Of a DNA stretch of 64,000 bases, positions 1-14,700 are shown one piece after another (the first letter of the stretch is position 1; every line of letters starts with the position of its first letter). A program made the translations under genes and the position numbers. Source of the stretch: Halopseudomonas oceani (GTDB lineage Bacteria > Pseudomonadota > Gammaproteobacteria > Pseudomonadales > Pseudomonadaceae); the NCBI RefSeq assembly GCF_002903165.1, contig NZ_PPSK01000003.1:275846-339845 (forward strand). The letters are read 5' to 3'. The notes below the pieces were generated by a model. The model saw nothing but the letters and a program-made list of their open reading frames with translations. It made no database searches and was not told where the DNA came from.

Positions 1-2015
<2,015 letters not shown>

Positions 2016-2026
<11 letters not shown>

Positions 2027-3089
2027 GGGCTACCTCCAGACAGGCGCGTACCACATCGGCGGTCGCGTTCGGGGTGGCTTGTTCACGGGCTCGTTCGGCC
2101 ATCTGTTGCAGCAGCTCCGGGTTATTCATGTAGTTGATCAGGGTATTGGCCAGTTGCTCGTCGTCGAGCTGTGCCTGCGGCATCAGCACTGCCGCGCCAC
2201 GGTCAGCCAGATAGCGGGCATTGGCAGTCTGGTGGTCGTCGATGGCATGCGGTAACGGGATCAGCAGCGACGGGCGCCCGGCAGCAGCCAATTCGCAGAT
2301 GGTCAGCGCACCAGCACGGCAGATCACTAGATCGGCCCAGGCGTAGGCGCCAGCCATATCCGCAATAAAGGCCTCTACGTCAGCGCGCACGCCAGCCTGT
2401 TCATAAGCCTCACGCGCCATCAGCAGGTGTTGTTTACCGCACTGGTGCACCACCTGCGGACGCTGATTCGGCTCAATGCGCGCCAGCGCCTTCGGCAGCA
2501 GGTTATTCAGTGGCATTGCCCCCAGGCTGCCACCCAGCACCAGAAGGTGCAGCGGACGACCGCCGTCCCAGCTCAGCGCCGGAGTAGCAAATATGTCTTC
2601 ACGCACGGGGTTACCCGTGCTGCGGCGGTTCGCGCCCTCAGCGAAACTGCCGGCAAAGCCTTCACAGCGGCGCTTGGCCAGTCGGGCCAGCAGGCGGTTG
2701 GCAGTGCCGACCACCGCATTCTGCTCGTGGATAACCAGCGGAATGCGGCGCAGCCAGGCAGCCAGGCCACCTGGGCCGGTCACGTAGCCACCGGCGCCCA
2801 ACACGCAGATGGGCTTGAGATCCGCCAGCAGGCGCAGCGACTGACCCAACGCGCGCAGAATGCGGAACGGCGCTTTCAGCAGATCCAGCTTGCCCTTACC
2901 GCGCAGCCCTTGAATGTCGATGTAATGAATCGGGAAGCCGGCCTGCGGAACCAGATCGACCTCGATACCGCGACGCGTGCCCAGCCAATGCACCTCATAG
3001 CCCTGATCGCGCAACATGCGAGCACAGGCCAGCGCAGGGAACACGTGCCCACCGGTGCCGCCAGCCATGACCAACACCTTATTACCCAT
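2016..3089 (-). CDS. murG: Undecaprenyl-PP-MurNAc-pentapeptide GlcNAc transferase MurG
   Basis: Peripheral inner-membrane glycosyltransferase (family GT28) that converts lipid I to lipid II with UDP-GlcNAc. It has 357 residues from the ATG at 3089, the usual length. The N-terminal glycine-rich loop [13 protein letters not shown] and a second loop VLGGSLGA near the start of the C-terminal domain are both visible, as is the HEQN motif (VIHEQNAV). A longer frame starting at 3182 reads through the end of ftsW and is rejected. The chosen ATG has a GGGAGGTGG ribosome-binding site and overlaps the ftsW stop by 8 bases, the common arrangement in this operon. Confidence 0.97.
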
Positions 3090-4257
3090 TGGCCACCTCC
3101 CTGCCGACCTGACGGCGCTCCCAGTCGATCCGCAACAGCAGGCCCAGACAGACACAGCACACCACCAGCGAGCTGCCACCATAGCTGAGGAACGGCAGGG
3201 TCAGCCCCTTGGTCGGTAGCAGCCCGATGTTCACGCCAACGTTAATGAGAATCTGGCCACACCACATGATTGCCAGACCGTAGGCAAGATAGGCGTGGAA
3301 CAACATGCCCTTGGCCTCCGCCGCCAGACCGACATACAAGCCACGAATGGCAACAAAAATGAGCAGCGCAAAGGCGGCAAGGGCGCCAACCATACCCAGC
3401 TCCTCGGCTAGCACTGCAAACACGAAGTCGGTGTGCGCCTCTGGCAGATAGAACTGCTTCTGAATACTGTTACCCAGCCCAACGCCGAACCACTCACCGC
3501 GACCAAAGGCAATCAACGCTTGAGTCAGCTGGTAACCGGTGCCATACGGGTCCTGCCATGGATCAAGGAAGCCGGTCAGGCGCTGCAAACGATAGGGCTC
3601 AGCCCAAACGGCCAGCGCGGCCAGTGCACCCAACGAGCCAAACAGCAGCAGAAAGCGGAACAGGCCGACCCCACCGAGGAACAACATCCCGGTAGCGGCG
3701 CCCATCAAGACCACGGTCGCACCAAAGTCAGGTTCGACGATCAGCAGACAGGCCATCGGCCCCAGCACCATGAAGGGCTTGATGAAACCGAACCATTCTT
3801 CTTTCACCTCATCCTTGCGCTGCACCAGGTACCCGGACAGAAACACCACGGCAAACAGCTTGGCTAGTTCGGACGGCTGAACGTTGATAGGGCCAACCGC
3901 AATCCAGCGCCAGCTGCCGTTGACCTCACGACCAATACCCGGAATCAGCACCGCTACCAGGCCAGCAAAGCCAAGGAACAACAGCATGAAGCGGAAGCGC
4001 TCCCACACAACAACCGGGACCGACAGCGTCGCGGCCAGGGCCAGCAGGCTCACTACCAGATAAATGATCTGGCGGTTCATATAGAACAGCGGACTGCCCA
4101 GCCGACCTGCTGCCACTTCCATCGAAGCAGAGGTGACCATGACCAGTCCCAGCGCCAGCAACGCGACCGCACCGACCAGCAGCGGCATATCCATGTCGAA
4201 GCGACGTTCGCCAATCAGCGGCGCAGCGGCATCACGCAGGTTGAAGGTCAGATTCAT
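3082..4257 (-). CDS. ftsW: Septal peptidoglycan glycosyltransferase FtsW
   Basis: SEDS-family polytopic membrane protein that polymerises lipid II at the septum together with FtsI. It has 391 residues and about ten hydrophobic segments. Family signatures include GREVNGSWRW, the PSELAK segment and a C-terminal LTLPFLSYGGSSL motif. It starts four bases inside the murD end (ATGA overlap), has a GGGAGG site ahead of its ATG, and overlaps murG downstream. The paired transpeptidase ftsI lies five genes upstream in the same operon, so both halves of the septal synthase are read from one transcript. Confidence 0.97.
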   Translation of the reverse strand: MNLTFNLRDAAAPLIGERRFDMDMPLLVGAVALLALGLVMVTSASMEVAAGRLGSPLFYMNRQIIYLVVSLLALAATLSVPVVVWERFRFMLLFLGFAGLVAVLIPGIGREVNGSWRWIAVGPINVQPSELAKLFAVVFLSGYLVQRKDEVKEEWFGFIKPFMVLGPMACLLIVEPDFGATVVLMGAATGMLFLGGVGLFRFLLLFGSLGALAALAVWAEPYRLQRLTGFLDPWQDPYGTGYQLTQALIAFGRGEWFGVGLGNSIQKQFYLPEAHTDFVFAVLAEELGMVGALAAFALLIFVAIRGLYVGLAAEAKGMLFHAYLAYGLAIMWCGQILINVGVNIGLLPTKGLTLPFLSYGGSSLVVCCVCLGLLLRIDWERRQVGREVANG

Positions 4258-5603
4258 GCGCCCAACCTCCCGACCGCTTCCGCGAACAGCCGGCCGCGCT
4301 CTTCGAAGTTACGGAACATGTCCAGACTGGCACACGCTGGCGAGAGCAGAACAAGGTCCTCCGCTTTAGCCAGAGCCGCTGCGGCTTCAACCGCTTCTTC
4401 AATAGACCCAACGCGGACCAGCTGCGTCTGCGGGTCGAGGGCAGCGGCAATCAGCTCGGCATCACGCCCAAGTAGAACCACTGCGCGGCAATGGGCAGCC
4501 ACCGGCTCACGCAACGGCGAAAAGTCCGCGCCCTTGCCGTCGCCGCCGGCAATCAGCACCAGCTTGCCGCGCATGTCAGCAGCAAAACCGTTGATGGCAG
4601 CCAGCGCGGCGCCCACATTGGTGGCCTTGGAGTCGTCGAAGTACTCGACACCGGCGTGACTACCCACCCACTGGCAGCGATGCGCCAGGCCCGGAAAGGC
4701 CTTCAACGCCTGCAGCATGGCCTCCATCGGCAGACCGGCCGCCTGCCCCAGCGCCAGCGCCGCCAGGGCATTGGACTGGTTGTGCGAGCCGCGAATAAGC
4801 AACTCGCTGACCGGCATCAGTGCAGAAAACTCATAGGCCAACCACGTCTGCCCAGCCTGCTCAATCAGACCGAAGCCCTTGAAGTCAGGACGCGACAGGC
4901 CGAAGCTCAGGCACGGTAATTGATCGGCAATAAGCGGCCGCGACAGCGCGTCGTCGCGGTTGATCACCACCTGCTGCGCCCCACGGAAAATCCGGTGCTT
5001 GGCCATGTGATAGGCCGGCAGGCCGCTGTAACGATCCATATGATCTTCACTGACGTTCAGCACCGTCGCCACCAGCGCATTCAACCGATCAGTGGTTTCC
5101 AACTGGAAGCTGGAAAGCTCCAGCACGTAGAGCTCTGCATCCTGATCCAGCAGATCCAGCGCTGGGGTGCCCAGGTTGCCACCAACAGCCACCTTCGCGC
5201 CCGCCGCTTGCGCCATTTCGCCAACCAGCGTGGTAACCGTGCTCTTGGCGTTGGAGCCGGTAATAGCGACGATGGGGGCCTTGGCAGCCCGCGCAAACAG
5301 CTCGATATCACCGACAATGGAAACGCCCGCCTTGGCAGCGGCCTGCAACGCCGGCGTCGCCAGCGCGACGCCGGGGCTCACGATCAACTCGTCGGCTCGG
5401 CTCAGCAGCGCCTCATCCAGCTCGCCCAGATACAGGTCAGCCATGGGCGCAAAGCGCTTGAGCTTATCCAGCCCCGGCGGGTTCTGGCGGGTATCGGCCA
5501 CGGCAAAAGACAGGCCCTGGCCTGCCAGATAACGGGCGACCGAGAGCCCGCTGCTACCGAGCCCGACGATGATCCGTTGCTTGTCCGTGGTAATCAGAGA
5601 CAC
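4254..5603 (-). CDS. murD: UDP-N-acetylmuramoyl-L-alanine--D-glutamate ligase MurD
   Basis: Cytosolic ATP-dependent ligase adding D-glutamate to UDP-MurNAc-L-Ala. It has 449 residues, as usual. The N-terminal nucleotide-binding loop is IIVGLGSSGLSVARYL; the Mur P-loop appears as AITGSNAKSTVTTL, where alanine stands in the position that is Gly in many Mur ligases, a form normal for MurD. HRCQWVG and DDSKATNVGA mark the C-terminal domain. Translation starts at a GTG (5603) preceded by GGAG. It overlaps ftsW by four bases and is separated from mraY by ten. Confidence 0.96.
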   Translation of the reverse strand: MSLITTDKQRIIVGLGSSGLSVARYLAGQGLSFAVADTRQNPPGLDKLKRFAPMADLYLGELDEALLSRADELIVSPGVALATPALQAAAKAGVSIVGDIELFARAAKAPIVAITGSNAKSTVTTLVGEMAQAAGAKVAVGGNLGTPALDLLDQDAELYVLELSSFQLETTDRLNALVATVLNVSEDHMDRYSGLPAYHMAKHRIFRGAQQVVINRDDALSRPLIADQLPCLSFGLSRPDFKGFGLIEQAGQTWLAYEFSALMPVSELLIRGSHNQSNALAALALGQAAGLPMEAMLQALKAFPGLAHRCQWVGSHAGVEYFDDSKATNVGAALAAINGFAADMRGKLVLIAGGDGKGADFSPLREPVAAHCRAVVLLGRDAELIAAALDPQTQLVRVGSIEEAVEAAAALAKAEDLVLLSPACASLDMFRNFEERGRLFAEAVGRLGA

Positions 5604-5613
5604 GCCCTGCTCC

Positions 5614-6696
5614 TCAACGCAATTTCAGGGTGGCTAGACCGATCAGCACCAGTACCACGGTGATGATCCAGAAGCGCACGATCACGCGCGGCTCCGGCCA
5701 GCCCTTGAGTTCAAAGTGGTGGTGAATCGGCGCCATGCGGAATACCCGGCGGCCGGTCAGCTTGAACGACGCTACCTGCACGATCACCGACAGCGTCTCC
5801 ACCACAAAAATGCCGCCCATGATGAACAGCACGATTTCCTGCCGCACGATCACAGCGATCACACCCAGTGCGGCGCCCAGCGCCAGCGCGCCGACGTCAC
5901 CCATAAAGACCTGAGCCGGGTAGGTGTTGAACCAGAGAAACCCGAGACCTGCGCCCAGCAGCGCGCCACAGAAAATGATCAGTTCACCGGCACCCGGCAC
6001 ATAGGGAATCAACAGGTACTCGGCAAACTTGGCGTTACCCGACAGATAGGCAAAGATGCCCAGCGCGCCGCCCACCATGACCGTTGGCATGATGGCCAGA
6101 CCATCGAGACCATCGGTCAGGTTGACCGCATTGCTGGAGCCGACGATGACGAAGTAGGTCAGGACAACGAACAGCACACCCAGCTGGAATTCGACCTGTT
6201 TGAAGAACGGCACAATCAGGGTGGTCTCGACCGGCGTCTTTGCTGCCATGTAGAGAACTACCGCCGCCGCCAGACCGAACACCGACTGCCAGAAATACTT
6301 CCAGCGCGACGGCAGGCCGCGGGAGTTCTTCTCGATCACCTTGCGATAGTCATCGACCCAGCCAACCGCGCCGAAGCTGATAGTGACGCCCAGTACCACC
6401 CAGACATACAGATTGCTGAGGTCTGCCCACAACAGAGTGCTGACACCGATGGCAACCAGAATCAGCGCACCGCCCATGGTCGGCGTACCCTTCTTGGACA
6501 GGTGCGACTGTGGACCATCGTTGCGAACGGCCTGACCGATCTGACGAATCTGCAGGGTGCGAATCATCCAGGGGCCCAGAAACAGCGCCATTGCGAGCGC
6601 CGTCAGTACACCCAGAATGCCGCGCAGGGTCAGATACTGGAAGACGGCAAAGCCGGAGTAGTACTGCTGTAGATATTCGGCGAGTAAAAGCAACAT
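5614..6696 (-). CDS. mraY: Phospho-MurNAc-pentapeptide translocase MraY
   Basis: Integral membrane enzyme that moves phospho-MurNAc-pentapeptide from UDP onto undecaprenyl phosphate to form lipid I. It has 360 residues, exactly the usual size, and about ten membrane segments. Conserved motifs are TPTMGG near residue 72, the DDYRKV acid pair, [10 protein letters not shown] with its catalytic aspartates, FMGDVGAL, and the MAPIHHHFE histidine cluster near the C-terminus. It lies one base after murF and ten bases before murD, so it is expressed as part of the dcw operon. Confidence 0.98.
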   Translation of the reverse strand: MLLLLAEYLQQYYSGFAVFQYLTLRGILGVLTALAMALFLGPWMIRTLQIRQIGQAVRNDGPQSHLSKKGTPTMGGALILVAIGVSTLLWADLSNLYVWVVLGVTISFGAVGWVDDYRKVIEKNSRGLPSRWKYFWQSVFGLAAAVVLYMAAKTPVETTLIVPFFKQVEFQLGVLFVVLTYFVIVGSSNAVNLTDGLDGLAIMPTVMVGGALGIFAYLSGNAKFAEYLLIPYVPGAGELIIFCGALLGAGLGFLWFNTYPAQVFMGDVGALALGAALGVIAVIVRQEIVLFIMGGIFVVETLSVIVQVASFKLTGRRVFRMAPIHHHFELKGWPEPRVIVRFWIITVVLVLIGLATLKLR

Positions 6697-6697
6697 G

Positions 6698-8078
6698 TCA
6701 GCTGGCCCCGTTATCGTTATCGTGCGCGTCAGCCGGGGCCAGAAGGCCGGCGACCACTACATCCATGCCCGCACTACGCGAGCCCTTCACCAACACCCGG
6801 GTGTTGGCATCCAAATCCTGTTTAATGGCATCGATCAGCGCTTCGCGGCTGTCGAACAGACGCCCCTTGGCGCCGAACGCCTCCACTGCCAGCGCAGACA
6901 GCCGACCAGTGGCATACATACCGTCCAACCCCTGTTCTCGCGCATGCACACCGACGTCCCGGTGGCTTTGCTCTGCCCACTCGCCAAGCTCGCCCATGTC
7001 ACCGAGCACCAATAGACGCTGGCCGTCCAGGCTGGCGAGCACGTCAATCGCGGCTTTAACCGAGGCCGGGTTGGCGTTATAGGCGTCATCAATTATCAGT
7101 GCGCCACCAATACCGTTGAGCCAGTTGCCACGGCCATCAACGGGCGCAAGGGACGCTAGGCCACGGGCGATTGCGTCCAGGTCCGCACCTGCGGCCAGCG
7201 CTGCGCCCGCCGCAGCGAGCGCATTAGCAATGTTGTGCGCACCGCGCAGCTGCAGGCTGGCGGAGACCGTGCCCGCCGGCGTCACCAGATTGAAACTGGG
7301 GCAACCTGCTGCGTTGATCTCAACCTCTTCTGCGCGCAGCTGTGCGGTCGGGTTCTTCATGCTGAAGGAGCAAGCGGTACGACGGCTGCCGAGCAGTTGA
7401 TACCACTGTTCAAACCAGGGGCTGTCCAGATTGAGGATCGCCTGCCCACCATCGGGCAACGCGCTGACGATCTCGCCCTTGGCCTTGGCGATGCTCTCGG
7501 GGCTGCCGAAGCGGCCAACATGCGCCATACCGGCGTTGGTCAGCACGCTGATCTGCGGCTTGACCAAGCCCATGGTGTAGTTAATATCGCCAATCTGAGC
7601 GGCCCCCATCTCAATCACGGCATAGCGGTGTTCAGCAGTGAGTTGCAGCAGGGTCAGCGGTACGCCGAGTTCGTTGTTCAGGTTGCCCTGAGTCGCCAGC
7701 ACCGGACCGCACTCACGCAGGATGGCGGCGAGCATTTCCTTGACGGTGGTCTTGCCGCTGGAACCGGTGATGCCGATTACCGTACCGCTGAACTGGTCTC
7801 GCACCAGCGCGCCCAAGTGGCCCAGCGCCAGTTGGCAATCGTGAACTAGCAACTGGGGCAGCTCGTCATCGACGAGGTACTCCACCATCGCTGCCGCAGC
7901 GCCATTTTCCCGGGCCTGGGCAACAAAGTCATGGCCGTTGCTGCGGCTGCCGGGCAGCGCGACAAACAAGCCACCCTTGGCAACCTTGCGCGCATCAATG
8001 CTGACACTGTCAAAATGGGTATCCACGCCGTTGAGCGTGGCGGCCAGTGGTTTGAGCAGGTTGGACAGGCGCAGCGCT

Positions 8079-8086
<8 letters not shown>
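6698..8086 (-). CDS. murF: UDP-MurNAc-tripeptide--D-Ala-D-Ala ligase MurF
   Basis: Adds the D-Ala-D-Ala dipeptide to UDP-MurNAc-tripeptide, the last cytosolic precursor step. It has 462 residues from the ATG at 8086; a longer frame from 8248 runs through the murE C-terminus and is rejected. The N-terminal substrate domain is followed by the P-loop [14 protein letters not shown], then the [10 protein letters not shown] segment typical of MurF and a LGDMGELG motif in the C-terminal domain. The start overlaps the murE stop by 8 bases. The ddl enzyme that makes its dipeptide substrate is in the same operon. Confidence 0.96.
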
Positions 8087-11576
<3,490 letters not shown>

Positions 11577-11577
<1 letters not shown>

Positions 11578-12515
11578 CAACGCTTCTCCGCAATACGCAG
11601 CACAGCGCTGCGGGCACGGGGATTGGCATCAATCTCAGCGGCAGTCGGCTTGATCGCCTTGCCCACCAGATTGATCGAGACTGGAATATCAATATCGCGA
11701 ATCGGCAGGTCACGCGGAATCGGCGCGCCTTTGGCCTCGCGACGCATGAACTGTTTGACCATGCGATCTTCCAGCGAGTGGAAGCTGATTACCGCAAGGC
11801 GGCCAGCCGGTGCCAACACATCCAACGCAGCGCGCAGACCGTCGGCCAGATCGTCCAGCTCGCGATTGATAAAGATACGGATGCCCTGGAACGCTCGGGT
11901 GGCCGGATGCTTACCTTTCTCCCAGGCGGGATTGGCTTCCTTGATTACCGCAGCGAGATCGCCGGTACGGGTAAAAGGTTGCTGGGCACGGCGAGCAACC
12001 ACCGCCCGCGCCATGCGCTTGGCGAAACGCTCTTCACCGTACTCCTTGAGCACGGTGGCGATATCAGCCTCACTGGCGCTGTTGACCCAGTCCGCGGCAC
12101 TCTGCCCTGCACTCGGATTCATGCGCATATCGAGCGGACCGTCATTCAGGAAGCTGAAGCCGCGGGTCGGGTCATCGAGCTGGGGCGAGGACACTCCCAG
12201 ATCCAGCAAAACACCGCTGACATGCCCGTGCAGACCGCGCGCACGCAACTCCTCGGCCATCTCCGCGAAGGACCGCTGTACAACGACAAAGCGGCCGTCT
12301 TCGGCCGCCAGTTGTTCGCCAGCCCGGATGGCTTCCGGATCTTTGTCAAAGGCAATCAGCCTGCCCTCCGGCCCCAAGCGTGCGAGCAGCGCTCGACTAT
12401 GTCCCCCTCGTCCGAAGGTGCCGTCGATATAGATGCCGTCAGGTTGGATGGCAAGCGCATCAAGCGCTTCGTTCAGCAATACGCTGATATGGGAAAAATT
12501 AGGCACAGTACTCAC
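11577..12515 (-). CDS. rsmH: 16S rRNA (cytosine-1402-N4)-methyltransferase RsmH
   Basis: SAM-dependent methyltransferase acting on C1402 of 16S rRNA in the P site; formerly MraW. It has 312 residues. The SAM-binding loop is [10 protein letters not shown] near residue 33, followed by [12 protein letters not shown], the ISFHSLEDR motif and [10 protein letters not shown] at the C-terminus, all family hallmarks. Translation starts at a GTG overlapping the mraZ stop (GTGA). RsmI, which adds the neighbouring 2'-O-methyl on the same nucleotide, is encoded just beyond rnpB (13699-14547), so both C1402 enzymes lie within 3 kb. Confidence 0.97.
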
Positions 12516-12967
12516 AGGCTCAGCGAGTGCAGTTCAGCCGGCAGCTCGCCAGCCTCCTGCGACTCGTCCAGATAGGCAGACGTGGTGGCAGTCCAGGCAT
12601 CTTCACTCCAGAGCTCGAACTTACCGATTTGACCGACCAGCATCACCTTCTTGTCCAGCCCGGCGTATTCACGCAGCAGCGGCGGCACGACAAAGCGACC
12701 GGCGCCATCCAGCTCGAGCTCGAAGGCATTACCGATCAGCAGTCGTTGCAGACGTTTAACCGCAGGATTCATGTTGGGCGCCTGACGCAGCTTGGCTTCG
12801 ACGGCTTCCCATTCGTGCAGGGGATAGATCCAAAGACAACGGTCTTCCAACGCGATAGTGACGACCAATTGCCCACCACAGGACTCCACCAGGCGGTCGC
12901 GATAGCGCGCAGGCATCGCGAGTCGCCCTTTGGCGTCGAGGTTGATGGCATTGGCTCCACGAAACAC
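12512..12967 (-). CDS. mraZ: Transcriptional regulator MraZ
   Basis: First gene of the division and cell-wall operon; MraZ proteins bind TGGGN repeats upstream of their own gene and repress it. It has 151 residues with two SpoVT/AbrB-like repeats: [19 protein letters not shown] near the start and [19 protein letters not shown] in the second half, each with the DXXGR core. The start is GTG, with an AAGGA site eight bases upstream. Three matching TGGGN-type boxes lie 46-70 bases upstream (13013-13037), so autoregulation is likely. Confidence 0.96.
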   Translation of the reverse strand: MFRGANAINLDAKGRLAMPARYRDRLVESCGGQLVVTIALEDRCLWIYPLHEWEAVEAKLRQAPNMNPAVKRLQRLLIGNAFELELDGAGRFVVPPLLREYAGLDKKVMLVGQIGKFELWSEDAWTATTSAYLDESQEAGELPAELHSLSL

Positions 12968-13012
12968 GTCGTTGTCCTTCCCTTAGATTACCGGCCGGAG
13001 CTAGCCAAAAAA

Positions 13013-13037
13013 TCCCACTCCGCCCCACATATCACCA
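13013..13037 (-). promoter_or_regulatory. MraZ operator: three TGGGN-type repeats
   Basis: On the minus strand three pentamers, TGGTG, TGGGG and TGGGA, are separated by exactly five bases each (13033-13037, 13023-13027, 13013-13017). This is the arrangement known for MraZ binding sites. They lie between the promoter -10 and the mraZ start, where bound MraZ would block elongation or initiation. Confidence 0.8.
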
Positions 13038-13046
13038 CTTTGCGAC

Positions 13047-13075
13047 ACTATAGAAATGCACCTATACAGCGTCAA
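13047..13075 (-). promoter_or_regulatory. sigma70-type promoter of the mraZ/dcw operon
   Basis: Minus strand TTGACG (13070-13075) and TATAGT (13047-13052) with a 17-base spacer, close to consensus. Transcription would start near 13040, just upstream of the MraZ boxes, and give a leader of about 70 bases. Confidence 0.75.
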
Positions 13076-13080
13076 GAGCC

Positions 13081-13267
13081 GTACATAGGAAAAAAACCTT
13101 GCACAGCAGTGGTTTAGCGCGTTTTATCGGGAATATGGATGCAAAAGAGGTGTAGTTGAGAGCGTAAAAAACAGATAAAGCAAAAACATCGCCTCAGAAC
13201 TTAAAGTGAATTGTGAGGAGTAAGATTTTTTTGCTCTAAGAAGAAGTAAGTCACACAGGAAGGAAAA
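13081..13267. other. AT-rich spacer between rnpB and the mraZ promoter
   Basis: About 190 bases clearly richer in A and T than the surroundings, with several A or T runs. No convincing reading frame, tRNA or strong terminator hairpin was found. It contains the RNase P RNA 3' processing and termination region on the minus strand and the upstream part of the dcw promoter. Confidence 0.5.
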
Positions 13268-13268
13268 T

Positions 13269-13624
13269 AAGAGTTGGCCTGTAAGCCGGGTTCTGTCGAG
13301 GACAGTCATTCCTCTGGGATCGCCATCACTGACAACCTCTAGCAACCTACCCGAATCCAGTGCGGGCCACACCAACGGATTCCTATTTGGTCTTGCTCCA
13401 AGTGGGGTTTACCACGCCACAGACTGTTACCAGCTGCGCGGTGCGCTCTTACCGCACCTTTTCACCCTTACCGGCGCTTGCGCGCTTAGGCGGTTTGCTT
13501 TCTGCTGCACTTTCCGTAGGCTCGCGCCTCCCAGGCGTTACCTGGCACTTTGCCCTTTGGAGCCCGGACTTTCCTCCACAACGACGCTTGCGCACCGTCA
13601 CAGCGACTGCCCGGCCAACTCTTG
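13269..13624 (-). ncRNA. rnpB: RNase P RNA (type A)
   Basis: Catalytic RNA of RNase P, which trims tRNA 5' leaders. On the minus strand the RNA begins near AGAGTTGGCCGGGCAGTCGC, carries the universally conserved GAGGAAAGTCCGGGCTCC (complement of 13559-13576), and ends with GACAGAACCCGGCTTACAGG followed by GGCCAACTC. The last segment pairs with the 5' GAGTTGGCC to close helix P1. Length is about 355 nt, as in Pseudomonas. Ends are estimated from the P1 helix to within a few bases. Its place between mraZ and rsmI matches Pseudomonas. Confidence 0.96.
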
Positions 13625-13631
13625 GCGGCAA

Positions 13632-13659
13632 GATTAACGACCACAGGCGCGCAGGGCAA
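13632..13659 (-). promoter_or_regulatory. possible rnpB promoter
   Basis: Minus strand TTGCCC (13654-13659) and TTAATC (13632-13637), spacer 16, ending eight bases before the RNase P RNA 5' end. The match is moderate; position supports it. Confidence 0.4.
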
Positions 13660-13698
13660 GCATTCCCTGCAGGCAAGCGGCCACTGCCGATAAGCGCA

Positions 13699-14547
13699 CT
13701 AGCCGTTACCGCGCTCCAGAGCAATCTGATACAACAGGTTCTTACGCACCCCGGTGATCTCCGAAGCCAGCTTAGCCGCGCGCTTGAGCGGCAATTCTGC
13801 CAACAGCAGATCGAGCACGCGCAGCGCGTCATCGCCCACCGCATCACCCTCGGGCGCAGGCGCACCTTCAACCACGAGCACACATTCGCCGCGCTGTTGA
13901 TCAGAGTCACTGGCCACCCAGGCAACCAGCTCTGCCAGCGGTGCCGAATGCAGAGTCTCGAAAGTCTTGGTCAGCTCACGGGCAAGCAGCACCCGGCGCT
14001 CGCCGCCCAGCTCCTGCTGCATATCCTGCAGACACTCCAGCAGGCGGTGCGGGGCTTCGTACACCATCCAGGTTCGGTCCTCCGCAGCCAGCGCCTGCAG
14101 GCGCTGGCGGCGGCCATGCGCCTTGGCCGGGAGAAATCCCTCGAAAGCAAAACGATCCGAAGGCATCCCGGCACCGCTGAGCGCCGCGATCAGCGCGCAG
14201 GCGCCAGGTACTGGCGATACCTTGACGCCCGCCTCCCGGGCCTGGCGCACCAGATGGTAGCCCGGGTCCGAAATGAGCGGTGTGCCGGCATCGGAAATCA
14301 ACGCAATGTCATCTCCTGCCAGCAGCCGCTCTACCAACCGCCCACCCTTGTCGCGCTCATTGTGATCATGACAAGCCGTCATTGGGGTACCGATACCAAA
14401 GTGCTGCATCAGCCTTGCGCTGTGACGGGTATCCTCGGCAGCTATCAGTTTCACGTCCTTCAGAACCTGCAACGCGCGCGGACTCATGTCCTGCAGATTA
14501 CCGATCGGCGTAGCCACCACAAAAAGAGTGCCAGCGAGTGTGGTCAT
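13699..14547 (-). CDS. rsmI: 16S rRNA (cytidine-1402-2'-O)-methyltransferase RsmI
   Basis: Tetrapyrrole-methylase family enzyme that 2'-O-methylates C1402 of 16S rRNA using SAM. It has 282 residues from the ATG at 14547; a frame extending to 15051 crosses into the lpoA region and is not credible. Diagnostic segments are [13 protein letters not shown] near the N-terminus, [36 protein letters not shown] and the FEGFLPAK motif. It is divergent from lpoA, as yraL is from yraM in Escherichia coli, and lies just upstream of rnpB on the same strand. Confidence 0.95.
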   Translation of the reverse strand: MTTLAGTLFVVATPIGNLQDMSPRALQVLKDVKLIAAEDTRHSARLMQHFGIGTPMTACHDHNERDKGGRLVERLLAGDDIALISDAGTPLISDPGYHLVRQAREAGVKVSPVPGACALIAALSGAGMPSDRFAFEGFLPAKAHGRRQRLQALAAEDRTWMVYEAPHRLLECLQDMQQELGGERRVLLARELTKTFETLHSAPLAELVAWVASDSDQQRGECVLVVEGAPAPEGDAVGDDALRVLDLLLAELPLKRAAKLASEITGVRKNLLYQIALERGNG

Positions 14548-14610
14548 GGAGATTCCTGGGTGCAATTTGTGACGCATTGTACAGCAGCCATCCTCTCGGC
14601 GCTGTCTGCC

Positions 14611-14640
14611 TTGGAGAATGAGCCCGCGCGCGGGTACAAT
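14611..14640 (+). promoter_or_regulatory. promoter candidate for the lpoA operon
   Basis: TTGGAG (14611-14616) and TACAAT (14635-14640) with an 18-base spacer, about 60 bases upstream of lpoA. A second TACAAT on the opposite strand (complement of 14576-14581) lies about 30 bases upstream of rsmI and may serve that gene, though its -35 is poor. Confidence 0.5.
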
Positions 14641-14700
14641 GCGCGACTTAACCCGCCGGTTTGTAACCACATCATCGCCCGCACGTAAGGACACCTCCGC

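Noticed and set aside
13124..13375. Small minus-strand frame across the rnpB 3' end
   Set aside because: Overlaps the RNase P RNA and the AT-rich spacer, with no ribosome site; considered non-coding.
13360..14688. 442-codon open frame on the plus strand
   Set aside because: Crosses the RNase P RNA and rsmI in antisense; both of those are well supported.
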